Part shown: positions 22,285 through 30,308 of the stretch, piece after piece | Position numbering within the stretch: the stretch's first letter is position 1 | How the letters are laid out: each line of letters opens with the position of its first letter | Notes under the pieces: generated by a model | Databases searched by the model: none | Told to the model about the DNA's origin: nothing | The model's input: only the letters and a program-made list of their open reading frames with translations | Position numbers and translations under genes: made by a program | From: Psychroflexus aurantiacus | GTDB lineage: Bacteria > Bacteroidota > Bacteroidia > Flavobacteriales > Flavobacteriaceae | Length of the DNA stretch: 64,000 nt | Direction of reading: 5' to 3' | Assembly (NCBI RefSeq): GCF_010820555.1 | Contig: NZ_JAAIKD010000007.1 | Location: 57,689-121,688, forward strand

Positions 22285-24384
22285 ATGAACAAAAACATAT
22301 TCAAAAAAGCCTTTCAAAATTTAGTCACTGCCAAAGCAATGACAGAACTCTACGAAGAAAATTTTAAGGTGGTTTCCAAATATGTACACGCTACCTCTCG
22401 CGGGCATGAAGTCATTCAAACCGCTGTAGGCATGCAGCTTCTGCCTCAGGATTATGTGTATCCCTATTATAGAGATGATTCGATTTTACTGGCCATTGGT
22501 ATGCAGCCCAAAGATTTGATGCTTCAGCTTTTGGCTAAAAAGGACGATCCCTTTTCTGCAGGGCGAACCTATTATTCTCATCCCAGTCTTAGGGATGACG
22601 ACAAACCCAAAATTCCGCACCAAAGTTCTGCCACAGGGATGCAGGCCATTCCTGCCACGGGGGCGGCATTAGGGATGAATTACCGCGAAAGCGATAATCT
22701 GTTCGACGAAAATGAACGCTACAGGTTTTTAAACCCAGATGCAAAAGAGAAAGATTACCGCCTCCGCGAGAATCCGGTTGTTGTATGCTCCCTTGGCGAC
22801 GCTTCCGTTACCGAAGGTGAGATTGCAGAAGCCTTTCAGATGGCAGCGCTTAAACAGCTTCCCATTATTTATGTGGTACAGGACAATGGCTGGGACATTT
22901 CTGCCAATGCAGAAGAAACCCGGGCGCAGAATGCCTTCGACTATGCCAAAGGGTTTCACGGTCTGGAAGCAATAAGCATTGACGGGACAGATTTTGAAGA
23001 ATCGTATACAGCATTTGAAAAGGTTTTGGATACAGTAAGGAAAGAAAGACGACCTTTTTTGGTGCATGCCCGGTGTCCATTACTCAATCACCATACCTCC
23101 GGCGTTCGAATGGAGTTTTACAGAGACGATCTTGAAGAATCCAGAACCAGAGACCCGTATCCCAAATTAAAACAGCAGCTTCTGGATAACGAATTCACTG
23201 CAGACGAGCTTCAGGCTATCGAAAAAGCTGCTCAGGCAGTGGTGGAAAAAGAATACCAGGAAGCTTTGCAGGCTGAAGACCCCGGGCCAGAGGATTTATT
23301 CACCCATGATTTTGCTCCCACGCCCATTACGGAGGAGCAGGGCGAACGCTCTCCGGAAGGAGCTGAAAAAGTGGTGATGGTGGATTGTGCTCTATTTGCC
23401 ATCGAAGAGTTGATGGCGAAACACAAGGAATGTCTGCTTTATGGACAGGATGTGGGGGGCAGGCTGGGAGGTGTGTTTAGAGAAGCCGCCACCCTGGCTC
23501 AGAAATTTGGTGACCATCGGGTGTTCAATACACCTATACAGGAAGCCTTTATCGTAGGGTCAACGGTGGGCATGTCTGCAGTGGGTCTCAGGCCTATTGT
23601 GGAGGTTCAGTTTGCAGATTACATCTGGCCGGGATTGAATCAACTGTTTACCGAAGTGAGCCGAAGCTGCTATTTATCTAATGGAAAATGGCCGGTCTCC
23701 ATGGTTTTACGCGTGCCGATTGGGGCCTATGGAAGCGGCGGCCCATACCATTCGTCTTCTGTTGAAAGTGTGGTCACTAACATTCGCGGACTCAAGATCG
23801 TATACCCGAGTAATGGGGCAGACCTTAAAGGACTGATGAAAGCAGCCTATTATGATCCCAATCCGGTGGTGATCTTTGAGCACAAGGGACTGTACTGGAG
23901 TAAGGTGCCTGGAACCAAAGGCGCAACCAGCGTCGAGCCGGCAGAGAATTACATGCTTCCCCTGGGCAAAGCCTGGGTTTTACAGGAAATATGGCCGCAG
24001 GATGACGAGGAAACCCTCAGTATCATCACTTACGGCATGGGTGTGCACTGGGCGATGAATGCCTCGCAGGAACTTGGTCTGCAGGATCGAATTGAAATCG
24101 TAGACCTGAGAACGCTTCATCCTCTGGACGAGGAAACCATTATGAAATCGGTTAAAAAGTGTAAAAAATGTTTAGTGGTCACCGAGGAACCTTCAGACAA
24201 TACCTTTGCCAGGGCGCTGAGCGGCAAAATTCAAGAGGAGTGTTTCCAGTACCTCGATGCTCCTGTAATGACCATCGGATCCGAAAATATGCCCGCTATT
24301 CCGCTGAATTCCATTTTGGAAGAAACCATGATTCCAAATACCGAAAAAGTAAAAGTGAAAATTCAATCCTTACTGAATTATTAA
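22285..24384 (+). CDS. Fused E1 alpha/beta subunit of a branched-chain-type 2-oxoacid dehydrogenase
   Basis: 699 residues. The first half is E1-alpha with the thiamine diphosphate motif GDASVTEGEIAEAF (about 171) ending in QDNGW; the second half, from about 360, is E1-beta (LLYGQDVGGRLGGVFREA, then QFADYIWPGLNQL). The fusion is common in Bacteroidota. It decarboxylates a branched-chain or aromatic 2-oxoacid and loads the lipoyl group of E2. It follows the E2 gene, separated only by an S23 ORF, and closes the paa cluster. Substrate choice is inference. Confidence 0.9.
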   Translation: MNKNIFKKAFQNLVTAKAMTELYEENFKVVSKYVHATSRGHEVIQTAVGMQLLPQDYVYPYYRDDSILLAIGMQPKDLMLQLLAKKDDPFSAGRTYYSHPSLRDDDKPKIPHQSSATGMQAIPATGAALGMNYRESDNLFDENERYRFLNPDAKEKDYRLRENPVVVCSLGDASVTEGEIAEAFQMAALKQLPIIYVVQDNGWDISANAEETRAQNAFDYAKGFHGLEAISIDGTDFEESYTAFEKVLDTVRKERRPFLVHARCPLLNHHTSGVRMEFYRDDLEESRTRDPYPKLKQQLLDNEFTADELQAIEKAAQAVVEKEYQEALQAEDPGPEDLFTHDFAPTPITEEQGERSPEGAEKVVMVDCALFAIEELMAKHKECLLYGQDVGGRLGGVFREAATLAQKFGDHRVFNTPIQEAFIVGSTVGMSAVGLRPIVEVQFADYIWPGLNQLFTEVSRSCYLSNGKWPVSMVLRVPIGAYGSGGPYHSSSVESVVTNIRGLKIVYPSNGADLKGLMKAAYYDPNPVVIFEHKGLYWSKVPGTKGATSVEPAENYMLPLGKAWVLQEIWPQDDEETLSIITYGMGVHWAMNASQELGLQDRIEIVDLRTLHPLDEETIMKSVKKCKKCLVVTEEPSDNTFARALSGKIQEECFQYLDAPVMTIGSENMPAIPLNSILEETMIPNTEKVKVKIQSLLNY

Positions 24385-24521
24385 TAATTGGGGCGTGCCC
24401 CTCCCCAATTCCGATGGCTTTGGGGAGCGTCGGTCTGCCCGTTTCAATTCCTCCCCCCCCCCCCAAAGCTTTGGGGGCTGCGGGATTTCCACTCGCATAC
24501 CTCACGCGAGGTGGCGAAGAA
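24385..24521. repeat. Palindromic repeat cluster R4 with C12 run
   Basis: 137 bases with no gene. It contains CCCCAATTCCGATGGCTTTGGGG (as two arms CCCCAA and TTTGGGG around 24402-24425) and the exact palindrome CCCCCAAAGCTTTGGGGG (24460-24477), identical to that in R1. A run of 12 C (24453-24464) leads into the second palindrome. A further inverted pair CTCACGCGAGG is at 24501. It could act as a bidirectional transcript end between the convergent genes. Confidence 0.65.
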
Positions 24522-25364
24522 TCATTCCGGGTTTGAATATAATTCTGTTTCAGGATTTTGTTTGACACTCCTGTCAAAAGGAATCTTTAGCTGGTAGAAA
24601 ATATCTTCATCCCTAACCTCATCTGCGATATCTAAGCCATATTTGATTTTGGTGTGATCGGTATATACGAAGGTACCAAAGAGTCTGTCCCAGATAGAAA
24701 GCATGTTTCCAAAGTTGGTATCTGTCCATGGCATTTCGTGGTGGTGATGAAATTTATGCATTTTAGGAGTTACAACTGCATAACTTAGGACTTTGTCTAA
24801 GGCTCCTAAATTAATATTGGCATGTGTAAAATAGGTAAAGAACACACTCAATATTCTATAGAATAAATAATAAGCAATCGGCATTCCCATAATCAATACA
24901 GTCAGCAGAGCAACGGTTTCTCTGATGGTAAAATCCAGGGGATGATGTCTTGTTCCTGTGGTAACATCTACTTTGGAATCACTGTGGTGAACGATATGCA
25001 GGCGCCACATCCACTTGACTTTATGTAAAAAATAGTGAACCCCATATTGAGCGATAAGGTCTAACGCCAAAATCGCTAAGAGCAGTTCTGCAACAGGAGG
25101 TAAGTCGATGAGGTGCAAAAGGCCAAACTGATTGGTTTCGATCCAAAAAAACACACCTAAGGTAAGCACTCCAAACCCAACGTTGATAAGCATGGTAAAA
25201 AGTAAAAAAATGAAGTTGACCCCGGCATGCCGTATTTTTTTATACGTCATCACCGTCAGCCTGTAATAGCCTTCCAGTATCCAGAAAAAAGCCAGGACAC
25301 CAACAACCCAGGCCAGCTTCATCCAGATTGGCATTTCTTCAAAAAAAGAAAGGAAATCAACCAT
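24522..25364 (-). CDS. Sterol desaturase/fatty acid hydroxylase-superfamily membrane protein
   Basis: 280 residues with four or more membrane helices and the eight-His diiron pattern: HYFLHK (about 113), HIVHHSD (about 129) and HKFHHHHE (about 203). These enzymes hydroxylate or desaturate lipids, carotenoids or related molecules at the inner membrane using O2. An NAD(P)H flavin reductase-like gene lies 76 bases upstream in the same direction and could donate electrons. The substrate is unknown. Confidence 0.88.
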   Translation of the reverse strand: MVDFLSFFEEMPIWMKLAWVVGVLAFFWILEGYYRLTVMTYKKIRHAGVNFIFLLFTMLINVGFGVLTLGVFFWIETNQFGLLHLIDLPPVAELLLAILALDLIAQYGVHYFLHKVKWMWRLHIVHHSDSKVDVTTGTRHHPLDFTIRETVALLTVLIMGMPIAYYLFYRILSVFFTYFTHANINLGALDKVLSYAVVTPKMHKFHHHHEMPWTDTNFGNMLSIWDRLFGTFVYTDHTKIKYGLDIADEVRDEDIFYQLKIPFDRSVKQNPETELYSNPE

Positions 25365-25440
25365 ACATGATATATTTTGATTCCAAAAATAATGAAATCT
25401 TTATATAATTCAGATTTGTTTTTTCAACGAATTCACTTTA

Positions 25441-26103
25441 TTAATCTTCAAGAACAATATTGTCACCATCGATACCTATACCTTTAAGATCTTCGACAAC
25501 GCTTTCTATCATGGGTGGTGGACCGCAAACGTAAAACTTCTGATCCAGCTTGAGGACATGGTCTTTCAAGAAGTCTTTATCGATATGACCATGTGGATAT
25601 TCATCTGTATCTTCCTGAGAAAGAATATTTATAAACTGATCGCCCAACATGTTTTCGAGTTCTTCTTTTAAAATGATATCTTTTTTGGTTTTATTGGAAA
25701 AGATGAGTTTGTTGTTTTCATTTTTTCCATGCTTATACCGGTCCCTGATGATGGAAAGCATAGGTGTTAATCCCGCACCTCCGGCGATGAAGGTTCCTTC
25801 CCCTCTAAAGTAAATGTTACCGAAAACTTCATTCTGAAGCAGTTCATCTCCTTCTTCAAGGTCCAGTAACTGTTCAGTAACGCCATCGTGATCGGGGTAG
25901 GTTTTGATGACAAATTCAAGATCCTTATCTTCAGGAAGACTGGTGAAGGTAAAGGGCCTTCCCTCTTCTTTCCAGCCTTCTTTATTAAGGAAAAGTTCAG
26001 TGGCCTGCCCGGGTTTAAATTCTAAGCCTGAGGGCTTATTGGTTCTGATTTGCAAAACATCATGAGTTACTTTTTTAATGGACTTAATCTTTAGCGTGTT
26101 CAT
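25441..26103 (-). CDS. FAD/NAD(P)H oxidoreductase (ferredoxin reductase-like)
   Basis: 220 residues. FAD-binding barrel with GRPFTFTSLP, then the NAD(P) domain with AGGAGLTPMLSIIRD and YVCGPPPMIESV, the usual C-terminal signature. No 2Fe-2S domain follows, so it must pass electrons to a separate carrier or to flavin. It lies upstream of the membrane hydroxylase on the same strand, which suggests partnership. It resembles flavodoxin/ferredoxin reductases. Confidence 0.87.
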   Translation of the reverse strand: MNTLKIKSIKKVTHDVLQIRTNKPSGLEFKPGQATELFLNKEGWKEEGRPFTFTSLPEDKDLEFVIKTYPDHDGVTEQLLDLEEGDELLQNEVFGNIYFRGEGTFIAGGAGLTPMLSIIRDRYKHGKNENNKLIFSNKTKKDIILKEELENMLGDQFINILSQEDTDEYPHGHIDKDFLKDHVLKLDQKFYVCGPPPMIESVVEDLKGIGIDGDNIVLED

Positions 26104-26249
26104 TTTTTCTTTTGAAATTAAAAAAGGTATAGGCTTTATCTATGAGTATTAAGAAATAAGACCGTTTATTTTAACACAATGAATCTGTTTGGTAAAATCT
26201 TCAGAATGTGAGTTATAATAATTACCTTATTCCAAAATTAATTTTGACT

Positions 26250-27107
26250 ATGGATAATTCATTTATTGAGACAGTAAAAACCTATTTAAAAGAAATCCTT
26301 GTCTCAATCGGGCCCGAATTAATTTATTCAACAGTAGCACTTGTATTTGGGATTATCATCATCAAGATGATTATGAAGATCTTAAAAGCTGCAATGAGAA
26401 AATCCAATGTCGAATTATCCTTAAAAACATTTGTAGAAAGCCTTGCGATTTTTGTTTTATACGGTTTGCTGTTTACCCTTATCGGATCTATTTTAGGGAT
26501 AAAAGCTACCTCTTTCCTGGCTATTTTCGGGGCTGCCGGTATTGCCATAGGTCTGGCTTTACAAGGAAGTCTGGCAAACTTCGCCGGGGGAGTTTTGATT
26601 TTGGTTTTTAAACCCTTTAAAGTAGGAGATTTAATCAGCGTGAATTCCAGTACGGGTTATGTTATCAATATTGATATTCTGTATACAAGAATTGAAACCT
26701 TCGACGGCAGAATTATTACCATGCCCAATGGTAATGTTGCCAATAGTGATGTGGATAACAGGACCATGAATCCCTTGCGAAGAGTAGATTTGAGTCTCAA
26801 ATTTGCGTTTGATATCAAAATGGAAACGATTCGCCCCATTATTCTGGAGGCCATGAAAGCACATCCCATTGTAGAAAAAGAGCCTGAACCCGATGTCTGG
26901 CTGGAAGAAATTGGTGAATCAGAAATTCGTGTGACAGCAAGAAGCTGGGTAGAATCTATACACTACTGGCCAACGTTTTGGGAACAACTGGAAGCTGTTA
27001 AAAAAGCTTTAGATGCCCATGGCATTGAAACCCCTATTCCAAGAAGAATTGTTTATCAGGGGGGAGAGTATAAACCTTCTGAGGCTTTGCCTGAACGAAA
27101 AGATTAG
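26250..27107 (+). CDS. Small-conductance mechanosensitive channel (MscS family)
   Basis: 285 residues from ATG at 26250; an earlier in-frame ATG at 26208 adds 14 residues unlike the family. Three membrane helices precede the pore helix (FGAAGIAIGLALQGSLANFA, about 95-114), followed by the MscS beta domain (VGDLISVNSSTGYV, then TRIETFDGRIITMPNG) and the cytoplasmic cage ending QLEAVKKALDAHGIE IPIP-like. It opens under membrane tension to release solutes. It is divergent from the reductase gene. Confidence 0.9.
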   Translation: MDNSFIETVKTYLKEILVSIGPELIYSTVALVFGIIIIKMIMKILKAAMRKSNVELSLKTFVESLAIFVLYGLLFTLIGSILGIKATSFLAIFGAAGIAIGLALQGSLANFAGGVLILVFKPFKVGDLISVNSSTGYVINIDILYTRIETFDGRIITMPNGNVANSDVDNRTMNPLRRVDLSLKFAFDIKMETIRPIILEAMKAHPIVEKEPEPDVWLEEIGESEIRVTARSWVESIHYWPTFWEQLEAVKKALDAHGIETPIPRRIVYQGGEYKPSEALPERKD

Positions 27108-27108
27108 A

Positions 27109-28293
27109 CTAGCTTAATGATTTTTTAATTCTTTTCATAGCCTCTTCAATGTTGGCTTCGCTGGCAGCGTATGAAATTCTAATGCAATTCGGGTTTCCGA
27201 AAGCTTCACCTGTCACTGTGGCTACATTTGCCACTTCCAATAGGAACATGGAGAAATCGGTAGCGTTTTCAATTTTCTTGCCGCCGTAATTACTTCCGAA
27301 GAAAGACGAGACGTTTGGAAAAACATAAAAGGCTCCTTTGGGCTCATTGCATTCAAATCCGGGAATGCTTTCAATTAAATCTAAAATCAGTTTTCTTCTC
27401 GACTTGAATTTATCGACCATGAACTGGATTTTGTCTACAGGGGCTTCCAGGGCAGTGATGACTGCTCTTTGTGCAATACAATTTGCACCACTAGTCACCT
27501 GGCCCTGTAATTTTTTACAGGCATTGGCTATTTTTTCTGGTGCACCTATATAACCAATTCTCCAGCCGGTCATGGCAAAAGCTTTGGATACGCCGTTGAC
27601 AGTAACCGTTCTGTCATACATGTGTGGTAATTCGGCCATAGAGAAGCGCTCTTCGCCAAAGTTGATGTGTTCGTAAATTTCATCACTTACGACAACAACA
27701 TCGGGATAATCTTTAAGAACCTCTGCCAGTGCTGTTAATTCTTCTTTGGTATAAACGGACCCACTTGGATTGCAAGGGGAGCTGTACCAAAGCATTTTAG
27801 TTTTTGGCGTGATGGCCGATTTCAATTGCTCTGGAGTCATTTTAAAATCCTGATCAATGTCCGTTTGAACTTCTACTGGGACTCCACCACTCAATTTGAT
27901 GATGTCACTATAGCTCACCCAATATGGACAGGGAAGAATCACTTCATCACCTGGATTCAAAAGAACAGAAGCTACGTTGTAAAGCGACTGCTTGGCACCT
28001 GTAGAAACGACTATCTGATTCAGGTTGTACTCTAAGTTATTGTCTCTTTTGAATTTCTTCTGAACCGCTTTTTTAAGATCTTCATAACCGTCTACCGGGG
28101 AGTAGGAGTTATAGTTATCGTTTATTGCCTGTATAGCGGCTTCTTTAATAAAATCGGGTGTGTTAAAATCCGGTTCACCCAAACTAAGACCTATAATATC
28201 TTTTCCTTCCGCTTTTAGTTCTCTAGCCTTAGCGGCCATAGCTAAGGTAGCTGAGGTTTCCAGTTTTTGAATTTTATCAGAGAGTTGAATCAT
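27109..28293 (-). CDS. Aspartate/aromatic aminotransferase, class I PLP enzyme
   Basis: 394 residues from ATG at 28293 (MIQLSDKIQKLETSATLAMA). An upstream ATG at 28323 lies inside the preceding desaturase gene and is less likely. PLP Lys in VNGVSKAFAMTGWRIGY; substrate-binding CNPSG and a late CIRISYAAS Arg. It converts aspartate and 2-oxoglutarate to oxaloacetate and glutamate, with possible aromatic activity. The window's paa genes raise the option that it makes phenylpyruvate, but nothing in the sequence decides that. Its 3' end nearly touches the convergent mscS gene. Confidence 0.9.
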   Translation of the reverse strand: MIQLSDKIQKLETSATLAMAAKARELKAEGKDIIGLSLGEPDFNTPDFIKEAAIQAINDNYNSYSPVDGYEDLKKAVQKKFKRDNNLEYNLNQIVVSTGAKQSLYNVASVLLNPGDEVILPCPYWVSYSDIIKLSGGVPVEVQTDIDQDFKMTPEQLKSAITPKTKMLWYSSPCNPSGSVYTKEELTALAEVLKDYPDVVVVSDEIYEHINFGEERFSMAELPHMYDRTVTVNGVSKAFAMTGWRIGYIGAPEKIANACKKLQGQVTSGANCIAQRAVITALEAPVDKIQFMVDKFKSRRKLILDLIESIPGFECNEPKGAFYVFPNVSSFFGSNYGGKKIENATDFSMFLLEVANVATVTGEAFGNPNCIRISYAASEANIEEAMKRIKKSLS

Positions 28294-28303
28294 ACGGATT
28301 GGT

Positions 28304-29398
28304 TTAGGATAATTGAGGTTCACTTCCCAGTGTTCTTAAATGTCTAAAATGAGATCTGACTGCTTCTAAAGTGGAATGGTACTCATTATAAGGAAGGTTA
28401 AATTCTAAAGCGGTTTCTTTTACAATCTTACTTATTTTATCATAATGGATATGACTGATATTTGGAAATATATGGTGCTCTACCTGATGGTTAAGCCCTC
28501 CACTAAACCAATTCATCAGTTTGCTGTTGGTCGCGAAATTTGTTGTAGTAAATAGTTGGTGTATCGCCCAGGTGTTTTTCATTTCACCAACTTCATTCGG
28601 CATTGGCATATCATTGTTTTCTACCATATGTGCCAGTTGAAAAATGACGCTCAATATCAATCCTGCTGTGTAATGCATAACGAAAAAGCCTAACAGTACT
28701 TTCCACCATACAATTCCTATCAAAATAGGGATGACGATCCAAATGGAAAGGTATAAGGCTTTGGTAACGGCAAGCATGCTCCACTGTTTCCATTGACTTG
28801 GCATTTTTCCATAAGACAACCTACGCTTTAAATAACGTCGGGTTTGCTTAAAATCTGATGTTATTGCCCAGTTGAAGGTTAAGAGTCCATATAGGAAAAC
28901 AGAGTAGATGTGTTGAAATTTATGAAAGCGTTTCCACTTCGCATGTTTAGAAAATCTGATTATTCCTCCAGCGTCTATATCTTCATCATGTCCATGGATG
29001 TTGGTATAGGTGTGGTGAAGCACATTGTGCTGTACCTGCCAGTTGTAGACATTCCCGGCTAAAATATATATGGAACTTCCCATGAATTTGTTTACCCATT
29101 TTTTTCTTGAATAGGTACCGTGATTGCCATCATGCATCACATTCATTCCGACGCCAGCCATACCAGCGCCCATCAGAACGGTGAATAACAATTTCCACCA
29201 ATCTGAAATGTCTAAAAATAAGATGAGGAAGTAAGGACTTAAAAACAAACTGAACATGAAAATTGTCTTAAGGTGCAATTTCCAGTTACCGGTTTTTTTG
29301 ATGTTATTTTCGTTGAAGTATTCGTTAACCCTTTTATTCAGTGTTCTAAAGAACTTCTGTGGGTCTCTTCGGGAGAATTTAATCGTTGGATTCGTCAT
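28304..29398 (-). CDS. Acyl-CoA (front-end type) fatty acid desaturase
   Basis: 364 residues, membrane-bound diiron desaturase. All three His boxes are present: HDGNHG (about 110), HNVLHHTYTN (about 128) and HQVEHHIFP (about 303), the Q-x-x-HH form typical of linoleoyl-CoA or delta-6-like enzymes. It introduces double bases... of the cis type into membrane fatty acids using O2. Four hydrophobic helices are visible. The gene ends 11 bases before the aminotransferase start; rsmG is divergent. Confidence 0.9.
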   Translation of the reverse strand: MTNPTIKFSRRDPQKFFRTLNKRVNEYFNENNIKKTGNWKLHLKTIFMFSLFLSPYFLILFLDISDWWKLLFTVLMGAGMAGVGMNVMHDGNHGTYSRKKWVNKFMGSSIYILAGNVYNWQVQHNVLHHTYTNIHGHDEDIDAGGIIRFSKHAKWKRFHKFQHIYSVFLYGLLTFNWAITSDFKQTRRYLKRRLSYGKMPSQWKQWSMLAVTKALYLSIWIVIPILIGIVWWKVLLGFFVMHYTAGLILSVIFQLAHMVENNDMPMPNEVGEMKNTWAIHQLFTTTNFATNSKLMNWFSGGLNHQVEHHIFPNISHIHYDKISKIVKETALEFNLPYNEYHSTLEAVRSHFRHLRTLGSEPQLS

Positions 29399-29565
29399 TG
29401 AAAAAATTTATGAAAACAAATATAAAAATTTATCTATACCAAGCCTTTATACAAATGCCAATTGTGTTCGATTTATAAGTGTTTAAGTAAGGGATTGGAT
29501 TTTTTTCAAAAGGTACAGACTTACATAATTGGAAGGAATTTTAGCAGTATGATGTTCAGAACTCT

Positions 29566-29573
29566 TATTTTTG
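29566..29573 (+). promoter_or_regulatory. Predicted -7 box before rsmG
   Basis: TATTTTTG fits TAnnTTTG and is followed by C, as is frequent in Bacteroidota. It lies 17 bases before the TTG at 29591, implying a very short leader and arguing that upstream in-frame ATGs are not used. No good -33 box is seen. Confidence 0.45.
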
Positions 29574-29590
29574 CAAAAAAAACAAATCAT

Positions 29591-30220
29591 TTGAAATTAA
29601 TAAAACAGTATTTTCCCGAGTTAAGCGAAGTTCAGCTCCAGCAATTCGAAGCCATTGCAGAAGTATATAAAGACTGGAATCAAAAGATAAATGTGGTTTC
29701 CAGAAAAGATATTGACGAAATATACATTCGTCACGTTCTGCACAGTTTGGGAATAGCTAAAGTTCAGACTTTTTTACCGGGTTCCAAAATTTTAGATGTG
29801 GGTACTGGCGGTGGTTTTCCAGGAATTCCCCTGGCTATTTTATTTCCCGAAACTCAGTTTACCCTTGTAGATAGCATCGGTAAAAAAATTAAAGTAGTGG
29901 AAGAAGTAGTGGATGCCCTGGAGCTTAAAAATGTAACGGCTGTAAATGATAGAGTGGAGAACATCTCTGGGGAATACGATTTTATTGTGAGTCGGGCCGT
30001 TGCTGTGATGCCTAGTTTTGTGCATTGGGTAAAAGGAAAAATTGCCAAAGAATCTAAACACGGCAGAAAAAATGGAATTCTATACCTGAAAGGAGGAGAT
30101 TTATCTGAAGAATTGAAACCTTATCGGACGGTTGAGATTTTTGAACTTTCAGAACTCTTTGAAGAAGATTTTTTTGACACCAAAAAAGTGGTTTATCTGC
30201 CAATGAAATACCGCGGCTAA
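29591..30220 (+). CDS. rsmG: 16S rRNA (guanine-527-N7)-methyltransferase RsmG
   Basis: 209 residues if translation starts at TTG 29591, giving LKLIKQYFPELSEVQ, the family N-terminus. Upstream ATGs (29549 and earlier) add unrelated residues and lie before the predicted promoter. SAM-binding motif DVGTGGGFPGIPLAI (about 68-82), then FTLVDSIGKK. It methylates G527 of 16S rRNA; loss gives streptomycin resistance in other bacteria. Full length for the family. Confidence 0.93.
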   Translation: MKLIKQYFPELSEVQLQQFEAIAEVYKDWNQKINVVSRKDIDEIYIRHVLHSLGIAKVQTFLPGSKILDVGTGGGFPGIPLAILFPETQFTLVDSIGKKIKVVEEVVDALELKNVTAVNDRVENISGEYDFIVSRAVAVMPSFVHWVKGKIAKESKHGRKNGILYLKGGDLSEELKPYRTVEIFELSELFEEDFFDTKKVVYLPMKYRG

Positions 30221-30253
30221 CAGAGCCTCTTTAAAAAACAACAATCAGGATAA

Positions 30254-30288
30254 AAAAATCCCTCAATAGTGACTATTGAGGGATTTTT
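30254..30288. terminator. Bidirectional terminator between rsmG and the P5C dehydrogenase gene
   Basis: A perfect 16-base stem, AAAAATCCCTCAATAG paired with CTATTGAGGGATTTTT, around a 3-base loop. T-rich on both strands, as expected for two convergent genes. Confidence 0.9.
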
Positions 30289-30308
30289 GTTTTAAAATAT
30301 AGGCTTTA

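Noticed and set aside
24388..24597. Open frames crossing the repeat cluster at 24385-24521
   Set aside because: They consist of the repeat and run antisense into the membrane hydroxylase gene.
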